Part shown: positions 32,725 to 42,081 of the stretch, piece after piece
How positions within the stretch are numbered: the first letter of the stretch is position 1
How the letters are laid out: every line of letters begins with the position of its first letter
Origin: Candidatus Puniceispirillum marinum IMCC1322
GTDB taxonomy: Bacteria > Pseudomonadota > Alphaproteobacteria > Puniceispirillales > Puniceispirillaceae
Direction: 5' to 3'
Length of the DNA: 64,000 nt
NCBI RefSeq assembly: GCF_000024465.1
Contig: NC_014010.1
Span: 1,488,001 to 1,552,000, forward strand
The notes under the pieces: model-generated
What the model was told of the DNA's origin: nothing
Databases searched by the model: none
Seen by the model: only the letters and a program-made list of their open reading frames with translations
Program-made: the position numbers and the translations under genes

Positions 32725-33681
32725 ATGGCATCAACCAAAATAATATCTGCATCGCCTACCTTTCAGGACTGGATGATCCTTACCGTTCTAGGGCTGATAT
32801 GGGGCGCCAGTTTTTTGGGTGTTGAAATGGCGCTTACCGGCTATGGACCCATTAGCATCGCCGCAGGGCGCGTAGCAATTGCAGCTATTATTCTGTTATT
32901 CATAGCCGTGTTTTTTGGGGATGGCCTGCCCAGATTTGACACCGCAACCAGCCGGCGTATTTGGCTACATTGTTTTGCAATGGGGCTTTTTACCAACGTG
33001 CTGCCTTTTACATTATTGTCATGGGGACAACAGATCGTTACTTCCAGTTTTGCGGGTATCTGCATGGCTGTTGTACCTTTATTTGTTTTGCCACTAGCGC
33101 ATTATATGGTGCCCGGTGAACGGATGAGCTTAGCCAAGGGCGTTGGCTTTCTATTCGGTTTTAGCGGGGTTGTCATGCTAGTTGGCGGTGACCAACTTGG
33201 CCTGTCTTTTGCCCTATTGGAATCTGAGTCAAAACTTATGATGACGGCACAATTTGCCTGTGTAATGGCGAGCTGCTGTTATGCCATCGGGTCAATCAAC
33301 ACACGCCTTTGTCCACCAATTAGCACCCTGTCCTATTCCGCAACAGGCCTCATGCTAGGTAGCATTATGCTTTTGCCAACTGCATTTTATATTGAAGGCA
33401 TTCCGGCCATTCCGGAAACGGGCGCATTAGCAGGAATGCTCTATCTAGCCATTTTCCCGACCGCGCTGGCGACTTTGCTACTGACAGTGCTGATAAATCG
33501 TGCCGGGCCCAGCTTCTTGTCACTAGTCAATTATCAGGTGCCTGTCTGGGCGGTTCTTATCGGGACCATAGCCCTGTCCGAAGCCTTGCCTGGGCATTTT
33601 ATTTCTGCTTTAGCCATTATTCTGACCGGCCTGGCTATCTCACAGTTTTATGATCGCTGGCGCACGCAAAGAGCTCGCTAA
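32725..33681 (+). CDS. EamA/DMT-family membrane transporter
   Basis: A 318-residue protein with about ten hydrophobic helices and the duplicated EamA domain. The first repeat begins ILTVLGLIWGASFLGVEMAL and the second contains a LVNYQVPVWAVLIG segment, both standard in this drug/metabolite exporter family. It follows the xsc terminator and so has its own promoter. The substrate is unknown; small amino acids or metabolites are typical. Confidence 0.88.
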   Translation: MASTKIISASPTFQDWMILTVLGLIWGASFLGVEMALTGYGPISIAAGRVAIAAIILLFIAVFFGDGLPRFDTATSRRIWLHCFAMGLFTNVLPFTLLSWGQQIVTSSFAGICMAVVPLFVLPLAHYMVPGERMSLAKGVGFLFGFSGVVMLVGGDQLGLSFALLESESKLMMTAQFACVMASCCYAIGSINTRLCPPISTLSYSATGLMLGSIMLLPTAFYIEGIPAIPETGALAGMLYLAIFPTALATLLLTVLINRAGPSFLSLVNYQVPVWAVLIGTIALSEALPGHFISALAIILTGLAISQFYDRWRTQRAR

Positions 33682-33700
33682 ATTTATCGGCTGTGGCCAC

Positions 33701-34990
33701 TCACATCATAGAAGGCAGTAATAATGAAATGGCTGGTACTAATGTCAATAGCGTTAGCCGCAAAATATCAGCGACCCAGAATGGTGTGACACCTTTGAAA
33801 ATGGTTTTAACCGAAACGTCTTTCAGCACACCTTTGAGCACAAAGACATTCAAACCAATCGGCGGCGTTATCAGGCTGATTTCGGTCACGACAACCACCA
33901 AAATGCCAAACCAGATCAAATCAAACCCCAACCCTTCGACTAGCGGTGCAAAGATTGGAACTGTCAACAAGATCATCGACATCGATTCAAACACACATCC
34001 CAGCAAAACATAAATCAACAGGATGATAAAAATTACGCCCAAAGGCGAAACGTCAAAATTTGTGACAATGTCGATGAGCGCTGGCGGCAATCCCGCCCGA
34101 TTGACGAAATTTGAAAAGATCAGGGCACCAAATAACAGCAAAAACAACTTGGCCGACGTCACCGCTGTCTCGCGGAGCACTTCCATCGCCGAAGATATAT
34201 TCAGGGCTCCCCGACGCCATGCGATCAGCATCGCGCCTGCCGCACCCATTCCAGCCGCTTCGGTTGGCGTAAAGGCACCAACATAGATGCCCCCAATTAC
34301 AAAAATAAATAAACCCAGCGTGGTCCATACATCCCGAAGCGCAATCAGCCGATCTGCCCAGCTGCTTTTTTCACCTGCTGGTCCAGCCGCAGGATTGCGC
34401 GAAACCACAACCATCACCGCAAGCAGATAGAACAGAACACCGACTAGTCCCGGCAAAACCCCAGCAATAAATAATTTTCCAACTGAGGTTTCGGTCATCA
34501 ATCCGTAAATCACCAGAATAACACTTGGGGGAATCAGAATACCCAGCGTACCACCTGCCGCAATCGACGCGGTGGCAAGTGAGTCGTCATATTTATAACG
34601 CCGCATTTCAGGCATAGAGACTTTGGACATGGTGGCCGCTGTCGCCAAAGACGATCCACAAATCGCTGAAAACATGCCACAGGCACAAATTGTTGACATC
34701 GCCAACCCGCCCTTGCGATGTCCCAAAAACACATAAGCCGCACGGTATAATTCACGCGCCATGCCACCACGCTCAACCATCAGCCCCATCAGAATGAACA
34801 AAGGAACAACCGACAACCCATAGGACTGACCTGAATCAATCACCAGTCGGCTGGCACTTGAAATCGCCGCCCGATAACTTGCCAGCTCGCCAAAACCAAT
34901 CACGCCGACAAGACCCAGCGCAATACCCAGCGGCATCCGCATAAAGGCCAGCACAAGAACAGCCACAAAACCAATCAACGCAACGGTCAT
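33701..34990 (-). CDS. TRAP transporter large permease (DctM)
   Basis: A 429-residue membrane subunit of a tripartite ATP-independent periplasmic transporter. It begins VALIGFVAVLVLAFMRMPLGIALG and has the usual 12 or so hydrophobic helices with GGTLGILIPPS and GAFTPTEAAGMGA motifs. It transports in symport with sodium or protons. Its start overlaps the small permease stop by 4 bases, and the solute-binding protein is upstream in the same operon. Confidence 0.95.
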   Translation of the reverse strand: MTVALIGFVAVLVLAFMRMPLGIALGLVGVIGFGELASYRAAISSASRLVIDSGQSYGLSVVPLFILMGLMVERGGMARELYRAAYVFLGHRKGGLAMSTICACGMFSAICGSSLATAATMSKVSMPEMRRYKYDDSLATASIAAGGTLGILIPPSVILVIYGLMTETSVGKLFIAGVLPGLVGVLFYLLAVMVVVSRNPAAGPAGEKSSWADRLIALRDVWTTLGLFIFVIGGIYVGAFTPTEAAGMGAAGAMLIAWRRGALNISSAMEVLRETAVTSAKLFLLLFGALIFSNFVNRAGLPPALIDIVTNFDVSPLGVIFIILLIYVLLGCVFESMSMILLTVPIFAPLVEGLGFDLIWFGILVVVVTEISLITPPIGLNVFVLKGVLKDVSVKTIFKGVTPFWVADILRLTLLTLVPAISLLLPSMM

Positions 34991-35514
34991 TTAACATCCT
35001 CACCATCGGTAGAAAAATCTTTGCTGGGATTTGAAAATAAAACCAGCAAACGGATAAAGGCCAGCACCGCCGCCGCATAAATAGATAACGTAATAAAGGA
35101 CACGGTAATCACCCGGGGAATACCCAGATATTCTGTCTTGTCACCATCTTCCAATGCGCGCACAGCATAATCGAACACACGATCACCTATGCGGTAGGCC
35201 ACATAAATCGAAATAACCAACATCACAATACTGATAATCCAGCCAATCCGGCCTTTGCCAAAAAAGCCTATCAAATCAACTGTCACATGATCATTCCGGA
35301 AAAACATAGCCGGGAGAGAAAAGAAAATAATGCCTGCCATACATATGCGCACAAGTTCGACCGCGCCAACAACAGGCATCGATATAAAGTAGCGGCCAAT
35401 CACATCTACGCAGGTCAGAACGACCAGCAAAAACAGTATTATTGCTGCTAAATTAGACACGAAACGGCTGGTATTTTCAGCCAACCGTTCCGCTGATTTT
35501 ATCAACCCAAACAC
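34987..35514 (-). CDS. TRAP transporter small permease (DctQ)
   Basis: A 175-residue protein with four hydrophobic helices and the DctQ-like CVDVIGRYFISMPVVGAVELVR segment. It lies between the binding protein and the large permease and overlaps the latter by ATGA. Confidence 0.93.
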   Translation of the reverse strand: MFGLIKSAERLAENTSRFVSNLAAIILFLLVVLTCVDVIGRYFISMPVVGAVELVRICMAGIIFFSLPAMFFRNDHVTVDLIGFFGKGRIGWIISIVMLVISIYVAYRIGDRVFDYAVRALEDGDKTEYLGIPRVITVSFITLSIYAAAVLAFIRLLVLFSNPSKDFSTDGEDVK

Positions 35515-35532
35515 AAAAGAGATATCTCTGGT

Positions 35533-36555
35533 CTAGAGTTGCGACTTGAAAAAGGCGAGAGCAGCCTTGCCATCCACGCCACGACCATCAATCTCAGCCA
35601 GAACGTCGGCCTCAATGCCTGCTGTCAACTCTCTGAAATAGGCCTTATCTGCATCGCTGGCATCCGTTACAACCAGACCAACCTCAAGACCTTTAGCCAT
35701 GCCAAGGTCATCAGCCGCGTCCCAGAATGAACCAACTTTGGCTGCCATCTTTACACCACGCATATCATCAATACATTTGCGGTGCGCCGCTGACAGGCCA
35801 TCATAGGTATCTTTGTTCATCGGAATGGCGAATGATGTTGTATAAATGCCATCGGTGTTCCGATAGGTATGTTTAGCAAGTTCAGCAACTTTAAAGGCGT
35901 ACATGGTTTCCATCGGGAAGAACACACCATCCGCAACACCAGATGAAATAGTTTCATAAACCTTTGGTGCCGGCACATTCACACCAGCAACACCCAAAGC
36001 ACGACCGATAGCATTCGCAACACCGCCGCCAACACGAAGTTTCATGCCTTTGAGATCTTTAAATGACGAGATCGGCTTGACCGTATGAATCATGCCCGGG
36101 CCATGCACAAAGTTTGTGAGCATTTCAACGCCTTTGGCTTCATTAGCGGCATCTAGGTATTTTTCCCATGTCGCCTGAAACGCGGCTGACACGGCTTCGG
36201 ACTTACCATAGAGACCCGGCAATTCAGCAATCTTTGTAGTCTCGAATTTACCCGGCGTATAGCCATGTACCATCCAGGACAGATCAGCAACACCGTCACG
36301 AACAGTGTCATATTGTGCTGGTGGCGGTGCCAGACCATATTCGACTTTCAAACTAAGGCTACCACCTGAACAAGCTTTAAGCTCATCATTCATCCATGGG
36401 AATACTGATGCATTCATAGCATGCTTTGGGCTGGCCCATGAAGACACTGTCAGAACGGTGTCCGCATTTGCTACCGAAACACTCAATGGTGCTGCTAGGA
36501 ATGATAATGCAGCGACACCAAGGCCAGCCACTTTGAATAAACTGAAATTTTTCAT
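35533..36555 (-). CDS. TRAP transporter solute-binding protein (DctP)
   Basis: A 340-residue periplasmic receptor with a signal peptide (KVAGLGVAALSFLAAPLSVSVANA, cleaved before DTV). It begins LTVSSWASPKHAMN and has the conserved Arg in GMKLRVGGG that clamps a carboxylate, plus GVADGVFFPMETMYAFKVAEL. The closest features are those of the DctP/7 group for organic or sulfonic acids. It is first gene of the operon, and its position near xsc might point to sulfonates, but it is transcribed toward the DMT gene with its own promoter; the link is conjecture. Confidence 0.93.
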   Translation of the reverse strand: MKNFSLFKVAGLGVAALSFLAAPLSVSVANADTVLTVSSWASPKHAMNASVFPWMNDELKACSGGSLSLKVEYGLAPPPAQYDTVRDGVADLSWMVHGYTPGKFETTKIAELPGLYGKSEAVSAAFQATWEKYLDAANEAKGVEMLTNFVHGPGMIHTVKPISSFKDLKGMKLRVGGGVANAIGRALGVAGVNVPAPKVYETISSGVADGVFFPMETMYAFKVAELAKHTYRNTDGIYTTSFAIPMNKDTYDGLSAAHRKCIDDMRGVKMAAKVGSFWDAADDLGMAKGLEVGLVVTDASDADKAYFRELTAGIEADVLAEIDGRGVDGKAALAFFKSQL

Positions 36556-36817
36556 TTATAACTCTCCCTTTTATTAAACATCTTATTTTATTTTTCTTCG
36601 TAAAACCCATTATTCACCCTACACATAAGGTTGTAAGTGGCAACCCAATTTCACAATGTGCGGCGATTTAAAATTATCCTAATTGTGATGCGGGATTGAT
36701 ACTGACGGCAATCGTTGCACAGGCAAATAACAACCCATCATTCGCCAAACGCTTTTTTCTTCCACTATCTGCTCTTCCAACGTAACGTCACTTAATTCTA
36801 ACAATATGGGGGATGAC
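36556..36817. promoter_or_regulatory. Divergent promoter region between TRAP and permease genes
   Basis: This holds the starts of two divergent units; a GGGGGAT ribosome site precedes the permease ATG at 36818. No other gene or recognised regulatory RNA was seen. Confidence 0.4.
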
Positions 36818-38149
36818 ATGAGCAACAATCAAATCGCAAGTAGCGAACAGCTACAAGATCCTAATTATGAACTGCCTATGGGGCCAAGAGTGGCGCTGGG
36901 GCTACAGCATGTTCTGGCAATGTTTGCCAGTAATGTAACACCATCAATCATTATTGCTGGCGCTGCAGGCTTTGCCTTTGGCGGCGAAGATATGGTGTTT
37001 CTAATCCAGATGGCCATGCTTTTTGCTGGTATTGCGACCTTGTTTCAAACGATTGGTATAGGGCCTGTTGGGGCCCGGTTACCTGTTATGCAGGGTACTA
37101 GCTTTGCCTTTGTGCCTATCATGATAGGCATCGTTAAAGCTGGCGGCATGGCGACACTAATGGGTGCTATCATTGTTGCGGGCATATTCCACACCTTCCT
37201 TGGTGCTATTATTGGCCGCATCCGTCATTTATTCCCACCTCTGGTATCTGGAATGGTGATCATGGCTATTGGTTTAGCGCTTCTTCCTGTAGGCATCAAA
37301 TATGCGGCAGGCGGTGCAGCCGCATTCCAGATGGATGCTCCAGAATGGGGTGATTTCAGCAAATGGGGTCTGGCTCTGACCGTTATCATTGTTGCCCTTG
37401 GCTTTAAATTCTTCACCCGTGGTATCGCGTCTTCAGCGGCTATTTTGCTTGGCTTGATCGCTGGTTATCTTGTTGGCATCGTGACTGGCGTTGTCAATTT
37501 TAGCGGCGTCGCCAAAGCCGCGTGGTTTGTTGTGCCAACACCTTTCAAATATGGCATTGAGTTCAGCGCTTTTGCGATTATCGGTATGATGCTGATGTCA
37601 ATCGTGAGTGCGATTGAAACTGTTGGCGATATTTCTGGTATTGCCAAAGGTGGTGCTAACCGTGAAGCGACTGACGAAGAACTAGCTGGCGGCACTTATG
37701 CTGACGGGCTTGGCAGCGCGATTGCGGGCATTTTTGGCGGCTTGCCAAACACATCCTTTAGCCAGAATGTTGGCCTGATTTCAATGACTGGCGTGATGAG
37801 CCGGGGCGTAGTAACTATTTCAGGTATTTTCTTGATCATCTGCGGCTTTATTCCAAAGATCGGCGCCATTATTTCCGCAATGCCTATTTCGGTACTTGGC
37901 GGGGGTGTGATCCTGATGTTCGGTATGGTCGTTTCGGCTGGCATCAATATGCTATCAGATGTGCATTGGAGCCGCCGCAATATGGTCATTCTGGCCACAT
38001 CGCTATCTGTTGGCCTTGGATTGCAAGCTGTACCAAAATCGATGCAGCATCTGCCCGATAGCTTTGAAATGCTGATGGTTTCGGGTTTGTTGCCAGTTGC
38101 CGTGCTTGCCGTGGTAATGAACATGCTTTTACCTGAGGATGCAGACTAA
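36818..38149 (+). CDS. Nucleobase (xanthine/uric acid-type) NCS2 permease
   Basis: A 443-residue member of the nucleobase:cation symporter-2 family. Family features: LQHVLAMFASNVTPSIIIAGAAG, GPVGARLPVMQGTSFAFVP, the GTYADGLGSAIAGIFGGLPNTSFSQNVGLISMTGV signature in parts, and about 14 hydrophobic segments. The start at 36818 has a GGGGG ribosome site; the longer form from 36806 has none. Its place before the purine-deaminating and ureide genes supports xanthine or urate uptake. Confidence 0.93.
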   Translation: MSNNQIASSEQLQDPNYELPMGPRVALGLQHVLAMFASNVTPSIIIAGAAGFAFGGEDMVFLIQMAMLFAGIATLFQTIGIGPVGARLPVMQGTSFAFVPIMIGIVKAGGMATLMGAIIVAGIFHTFLGAIIGRIRHLFPPLVSGMVIMAIGLALLPVGIKYAAGGAAAFQMDAPEWGDFSKWGLALTVIIVALGFKFFTRGIASSAAILLGLIAGYLVGIVTGVVNFSGVAKAAWFVVPTPFKYGIEFSAFAIIGMMLMSIVSAIETVGDISGIAKGGANREATDEELAGGTYADGLGSAIAGIFGGLPNTSFSQNVGLISMTGVMSRGVVTISGIFLIICGFIPKIGAIISAMPISVLGGGVILMFGMVVSAGINMLSDVHWSRRNMVILATSLSVGLGLQAVPKSMQHLPDSFEMLMVSGLLPVAVLAVVMNMLLPEDAD

Positions 38150-38177
38150 TTATTGCCTATCTCAAAACTAACTTTGG

Positions 38178-38203
38178 GCGCCGTCAAAATCTTTTGGCGG
38201 CGC
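38178..38203 (+). terminator. Strong stem-loop between permease and deaminase
   Basis: A 12-bp stem with a 2-nt TC apex (GCGCCGTCAAAA / TTTTGGCGGCGC, one G-U pair) followed by TTGC and an A-rich stretch. It may be a terminator or an mRNA-stabilising element that sets the permease:deaminase ratio. Confidence 0.6.
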
Positions 38204-38237
38204 TTGCAAAAATTAATTAGATCAAATGGATTAACAA

Positions 38238-39617
38238 ATGTCAGGGCAAACACTTCTTATCAAGAACGCTGATATTCTTTGTACCATGGCACCTGGTGGA
38301 CAGGACAACCCCTGTGATATAAACGAAATTCAAAATGGCGGTTTATTCATTCGTGACGGCGTTATCGAGCAGGTTGCCAACACCAGTCAGCTTCCCACAT
38401 CAGCCGACACTGTTCTCGACCTTACCGGACATATTGTTATTCCTGGCATGGTCAATACCCATCACCATCTATTTCAGAATTTAACCCGTGCGGTACCTGC
38501 CGCCCAGAATGCCCCGCTATTTGGCTGGCTGCAAACACTCTATCCAATATGGAGCCATATCGGCCCCGACCATATTTACTGGTCAACGGCGCTTGGGCTT
38601 GCCGAGCTTGCCTTAAGCGGCTGTACGACATCATCAGACCATCTTTATCTATATCCCAATGGTGCACGGCTTGATGACGCCTTATCTGCCGCGTCTGATA
38701 TTGGTGTTCGTTTTCACGGCACACGGGGTTCGATGAGCATTGGCGAGTCAAAAGGTGGCTTACCTCCCGATAATCTGACCGAACATGAGCCTGATATCCT
38801 GAATGAATGCCAGCGCCTGATCGAAGAACATCACGATGACAGCCCCTATGCTATGCAACGCATTGCACTTGCCCCTTGCTCACCCTTCTCGGTCAGCATG
38901 GATCTTATGCGTGAAACCGCCTCTATGGCACGTGCCTACCATGTTGGCATGCACACGCATCTTGCCGAAAATGTCGAAGATATCGATTACAGCCTCGCCA
39001 CCTTTGGTATGCGGCCAGGTGACTATATCGAAGCTGTCGGCTGGACAGGTGATGATGTCTGGCATGCGCATTGTGTGCAGTTGAATAATGACGAGATTGA
39101 CCTATTTGCCCGCACAGGCACGGGCGTGGCGCATTGTCCATGTTCCAATATGCGGCTTGCCAGTGGCATTGCCCCTGTCCGCAGCATGCTCGATGCTGGA
39201 ATGAAAGTCGGTCTTGGCGTCGATGGATCAGCATCGAATGACAGTGCTCATATGCTGAACGAAGCCCGACAGACCATGCTTCTCCAACGTGTCAATCAAG
39301 GTGGTGACGCCATGACAGCGCGTGAGGCCTTGCGCCTTGCCACGGTCGGAGGTGCTTCGGTTCTGAACCGAAATGACATTGGCATTCTGGCACCTGGCTA
39401 TGCCGCTGATATTGCCGCGTTTGACAGGCGCACGATTGATTTTGCTGGCAGTGACTGGGATCCCGTAGCATCACTCATATTCTGCGGGCCGGTTAAAACA
39501 AATTATACGATTATCAATGGCAAAATTGTCGTAGCTGAGGGACAGCTAACCACAATGGATATGAACAAGCTGCTTGCCGAACATCGCCGTATGTCACATC
39601 ATTTAATGACCGCTTAA
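38238..39617 (+). CDS. 8-oxoguanine deaminase / guanine deaminase-like amidohydrolase
   Basis: A 459-residue amidohydrolase of the ATZ/TRZ type. The metal site begins PGMVNTHHHLFQNLTRAVP, then MHTHLAEN, HCVQLNNDEIDLFARTG and LGVDGSASNDSAHM, all typical of the 8-oxoguanine deaminase branch, which makes urate from 8-oxoguanine. The Zn ligands are the HHH region, His in MHTHL, His of WHAHC, and Asp in VDGS. It starts the purine route together with the upstream permease. Confidence 0.85.
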   Translation: MSGQTLLIKNADILCTMAPGGQDNPCDINEIQNGGLFIRDGVIEQVANTSQLPTSADTVLDLTGHIVIPGMVNTHHHLFQNLTRAVPAAQNAPLFGWLQTLYPIWSHIGPDHIYWSTALGLAELALSGCTTSSDHLYLYPNGARLDDALSAASDIGVRFHGTRGSMSIGESKGGLPPDNLTEHEPDILNECQRLIEEHHDDSPYAMQRIALAPCSPFSVSMDLMRETASMARAYHVGMHTHLAENVEDIDYSLATFGMRPGDYIEAVGWTGDDVWHAHCVQLNNDEIDLFARTGTGVAHCPCSNMRLASGIAPVRSMLDAGMKVGLGVDGSASNDSAHMLNEARQTMLLQRVNQGGDAMTAREALRLATVGGASVLNRNDIGILAPGYAADIAAFDRRTIDFAGSDWDPVASLIFCGPVKTNYTIINGKIVVAEGQLTTMDMNKLLAEHRRMSHHLMTA

Positions 39618-39634
39618 CAATCATCTAAACCATA

Positions 39635-40144
39635 TCAGAGATCAATTTGAGCAGCCGTATTTTCTGCCCAGACCTCATCCAGATTATGACCATGACCCGA
39701 ACGATCCATAACCAGAAAATCCTGACTTTCCTCTAATATCAGCAATGGATGATGCCATATGCCCCGATCATAACTGACCCCCTGACTACCAGTAGCCCGA
39801 AAACAGACAAGCTGGTCAAAATCAGGCGCGCTGTCATCGGCATTGCTAGGGGCCACAACAACCAGCCAATCATGATTGGATAGCGGCATAAAGGCCTGCG
39901 AGCCAAGTGGATGCCGTTCAAGCATAGATATTTCAATCGGACGGGGACGGCGTGTTCCCCGAAATAGGGAAATAATGGGTATGCCACCTTCATATGCAAC
40001 ATCGATTTTCGCCAGCGCGTCAAACCGCGTCGTGGTGCCTTGATTAATGCTAATCTGCTGGGCACCATCTGTTTCAATCACCGTGCCATAAGGCGCAAAG
40101 GCACCCTTGGTTAGCGTCTGAACATATAGCTTTTGGCTGTCCAT
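39635..40144 (-). CDS. allA: Ureidoglycolate lyase
   Basis: A 169-residue AllA, a cupin-fold enzyme that splits ureidoglycolate into glyoxylate and urea, the final step of the allantoate route. Recognisable features: LTKGAFAPYGTVIE, ISLFRGTRRPRPIEISMLERHPLGSQAFMP and the GIWHHPLL pair of histidines near residue 130. It overlaps the allantoicase gene by one base and is last in the operon. Confidence 0.93.
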   Translation of the reverse strand: MDSQKLYVQTLTKGAFAPYGTVIETDGAQQISINQGTTTRFDALAKIDVAYEGGIPIISLFRGTRRPRPIEISMLERHPLGSQAFMPLSNHDWLVVVAPSNADDSAPDFDQLVCFRATGSQGVSYDRGIWHHPLLILEESQDFLVMDRSGHGHNLDEVWAENTAAQIDL

Positions 40145-41133
40145 TATGTCACCACTTTGCCAAATAATCGCAATCGCGACACGCCGCCATCAGGGAAAAT
40201 ATTCAAACGCACGACATTTATCGGCCCCACATCATTGAGATCAGCATGGTTGAATTTATGAATATTATCTGCCGATAATGATTTTTCGCCCATCAGTTCA
40301 GGCCAGTTTTCGGCGGCATCCAGATCAACTTCGCCTTCGATCAATGCAGCCTGAAGGCTGCATCTATCCGGATAATTACCTTTAAAATGCGCCGTATCGA
40401 CTTCAATATCTGAAATCAGCCCCGTAGCACCAAGACGAACCACGATCCAGTCATGCCCTGGTTCACGGCGGCGGCGGGTTTCCCATCCATCCCCCATAGT
40501 CTGGCCGCGCCCTTCAGAGATCAGCGCATTTACGTCACCGTAATGCGCATCATTATAGCCCAGAATACAGCCACCCGAACGTAACGCCGATAATTCGACT
40601 GGTGTATCGCCCAGACCTGACCAATCACGTTGCACATCACCAAACAGACGCAGTCTGGCAATGCCGCCATCCGGATAGATGTTGAGCCGCACAATATTAA
40701 CAGGCCCTACATCATGTGCCGTCAGCAGATGATGCGCATCCGGCCCGAGCTTGGTTTCACCAATCACCGTTTTCCAGTCAGCCTTGCCGATATCACCATC
40801 TGGACAATATGCCGCTTCCAGCATCGCACCAGGCGGATAATTACCGGTAAAATGGGCTGTATTAACATCGACAAGACGAATGGTTCCGGTTTCGCCAAGA
40901 TGCAGAATACACCAGTCATGGCCACCATGGCGGCGTCGGCGTGACTCCCATCCATCCATCCATTTGCCATGATCGTCAAATTTATCCGGCACAAATACCG
41001 GTACCGTATCAGCTAGCATACGTGGTGCTTCGGCAAAAAAATCATCGCTTACCGAATGAATTTCTGTACCCATCCTAGGTGATGCCAGATTAACCAGACC
41101 CATAGCTTCGGCTGGCGGAAATTCATTGTTCAT
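40144..41133 (-). CDS. alc: Allantoicase
   Basis: A 329-residue allantoicase, which hydrolyses allantoate to ureidoglycolate and urea. The internal duplication is easy to see: MDGWESRRRR...GHDWCILHLG (about residues 58-80) and GDGWETRRRR...GHDWIVVRLG (about 220-242), each followed by V-T-AHF-GNYP. Each half ends in NVVRLNIYPDGGIARLRLFG or a close variant. It lies between allantoinase and the lyase in the same minus-strand unit. Confidence 0.95.
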   Translation of the reverse strand: MNNEFPPAEAMGLVNLASPRMGTEIHSVSDDFFAEAPRMLADTVPVFVPDKFDDHGKWMDGWESRRRRHGGHDWCILHLGETGTIRLVDVNTAHFTGNYPPGAMLEAAYCPDGDIGKADWKTVIGETKLGPDAHHLLTAHDVGPVNIVRLNIYPDGGIARLRLFGDVQRDWSGLGDTPVELSALRSGGCILGYNDAHYGDVNALISEGRGQTMGDGWETRRRREPGHDWIVVRLGATGLISDIEVDTAHFKGNYPDRCSLQAALIEGEVDLDAAENWPELMGEKSLSADNIHKFNHADLNDVGPINVVRLNIFPDGGVSRLRLFGKVVT

Positions 41134-41169
41134 TTATGCCTCTTTAGATTACGTAACTTAGTAAAATTG

Positions 41170-42081
41170 TCATTGTCCAGGATAGGGGTGCGTTTTCATC
41201 CAGTGTTTGGCAATATCAAGCCGTCTGGCCATCCACACTTTTTCATGCTTTTGCACATGATCAATAAATTTCACCAAACCGGCAAAACGAGCTGGGCGGC
41301 CAATCAGGCGACAATGCAAACCAATTGACAACATTTTCGGGCTTGTTGCACCTTCAGCATATAATGTGTCAAACGCGTCAATCAGATAGCTGGCAAATTG
41401 ATCGCCCGTATGAAACCCCTGTGCGGTTGCAAAGCGCATATCATTTGTATCAAGCGTATAGGGTACGACTAGATGCGGTGAAGCGACCTGTTTGCTCCAG
41501 AATGGTAAATCATCCGAATAATCATCGGCGTCATAAACAAAGCCACCTTCTGCAGCCACCAGATCACGCGTATGGGCGCTGGTGCGGCCTGTGTACCAGC
41601 CCAACGGTCGCGCGCCACAAATATCGCTATGGATTGCAATCGCCTTTTCCATATGCGCACGTTCTTCATCTACGCTCATGCCATGATAATTGATCCAGCG
41701 ATAACCATGCGAGGCAATTTCATGACCGTCTTTGAGGGCTTGTTCGATCACCTGCGGATGCCTTTGCATCGCCATGGCAACAGCAAAAAGCGTAATTGGA
41801 ATTTCACGCGCCCTGAACAGATCAAGAATACGCCATACACCAGCCCGCGACCCATATTCATAGATCGATTCCATCGACATGTGACGCGCATTTTGAAACG
41901 GTTCGGCACCAATGATTTCGGATAAAAACATTTCCGAAGCTGGGTCACCATGCAGAATAGAATTTTCGCCACCTTCTTCGTAATTCAGCACAAACTGCAC
42001 GGCGATGCGCGCATCATCTGGCCAAGATGCATGTGGCGGCTGGCCATTATAACCAACCAGATCACGCGGGTAATCGCCCAT
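41170..42081 (-). CDS. puuE: Allantoinase, PuuE type
   Basis: A 303-residue member of the polysaccharide-deacetylase-like branch that serves as metal-independent allantoinase. It starts YPRDLVGYNGQPPHASWPDDARIAVQFVLNYEEGGENS and includes the GHEIASHGYRWINYHGM segment, RPLGWYTGRTSAHTRDLVAAEGGF and the LHCRLIGRPAR close. It overlaps the PuuD stop by one base. It hydrolyses allantoin to allantoate. Confidence 0.95.
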   Translation of the reverse strand: MGDYPRDLVGYNGQPPHASWPDDARIAVQFVLNYEEGGENSILHGDPASEMFLSEIIGAEPFQNARHMSMESIYEYGSRAGVWRILDLFRAREIPITLFAVAMAMQRHPQVIEQALKDGHEIASHGYRWINYHGMSVDEERAHMEKAIAIHSDICGARPLGWYTGRTSAHTRDLVAAEGGFVYDADDYSDDLPFWSKQVASPHLVVPYTLDTNDMRFATAQGFHTGDQFASYLIDAFDTLYAEGATSPKMLSIGLHCRLIGRPARFAGLVKFIDHVQKHEKVWMARRLDIAKHWMKTHPYPGQ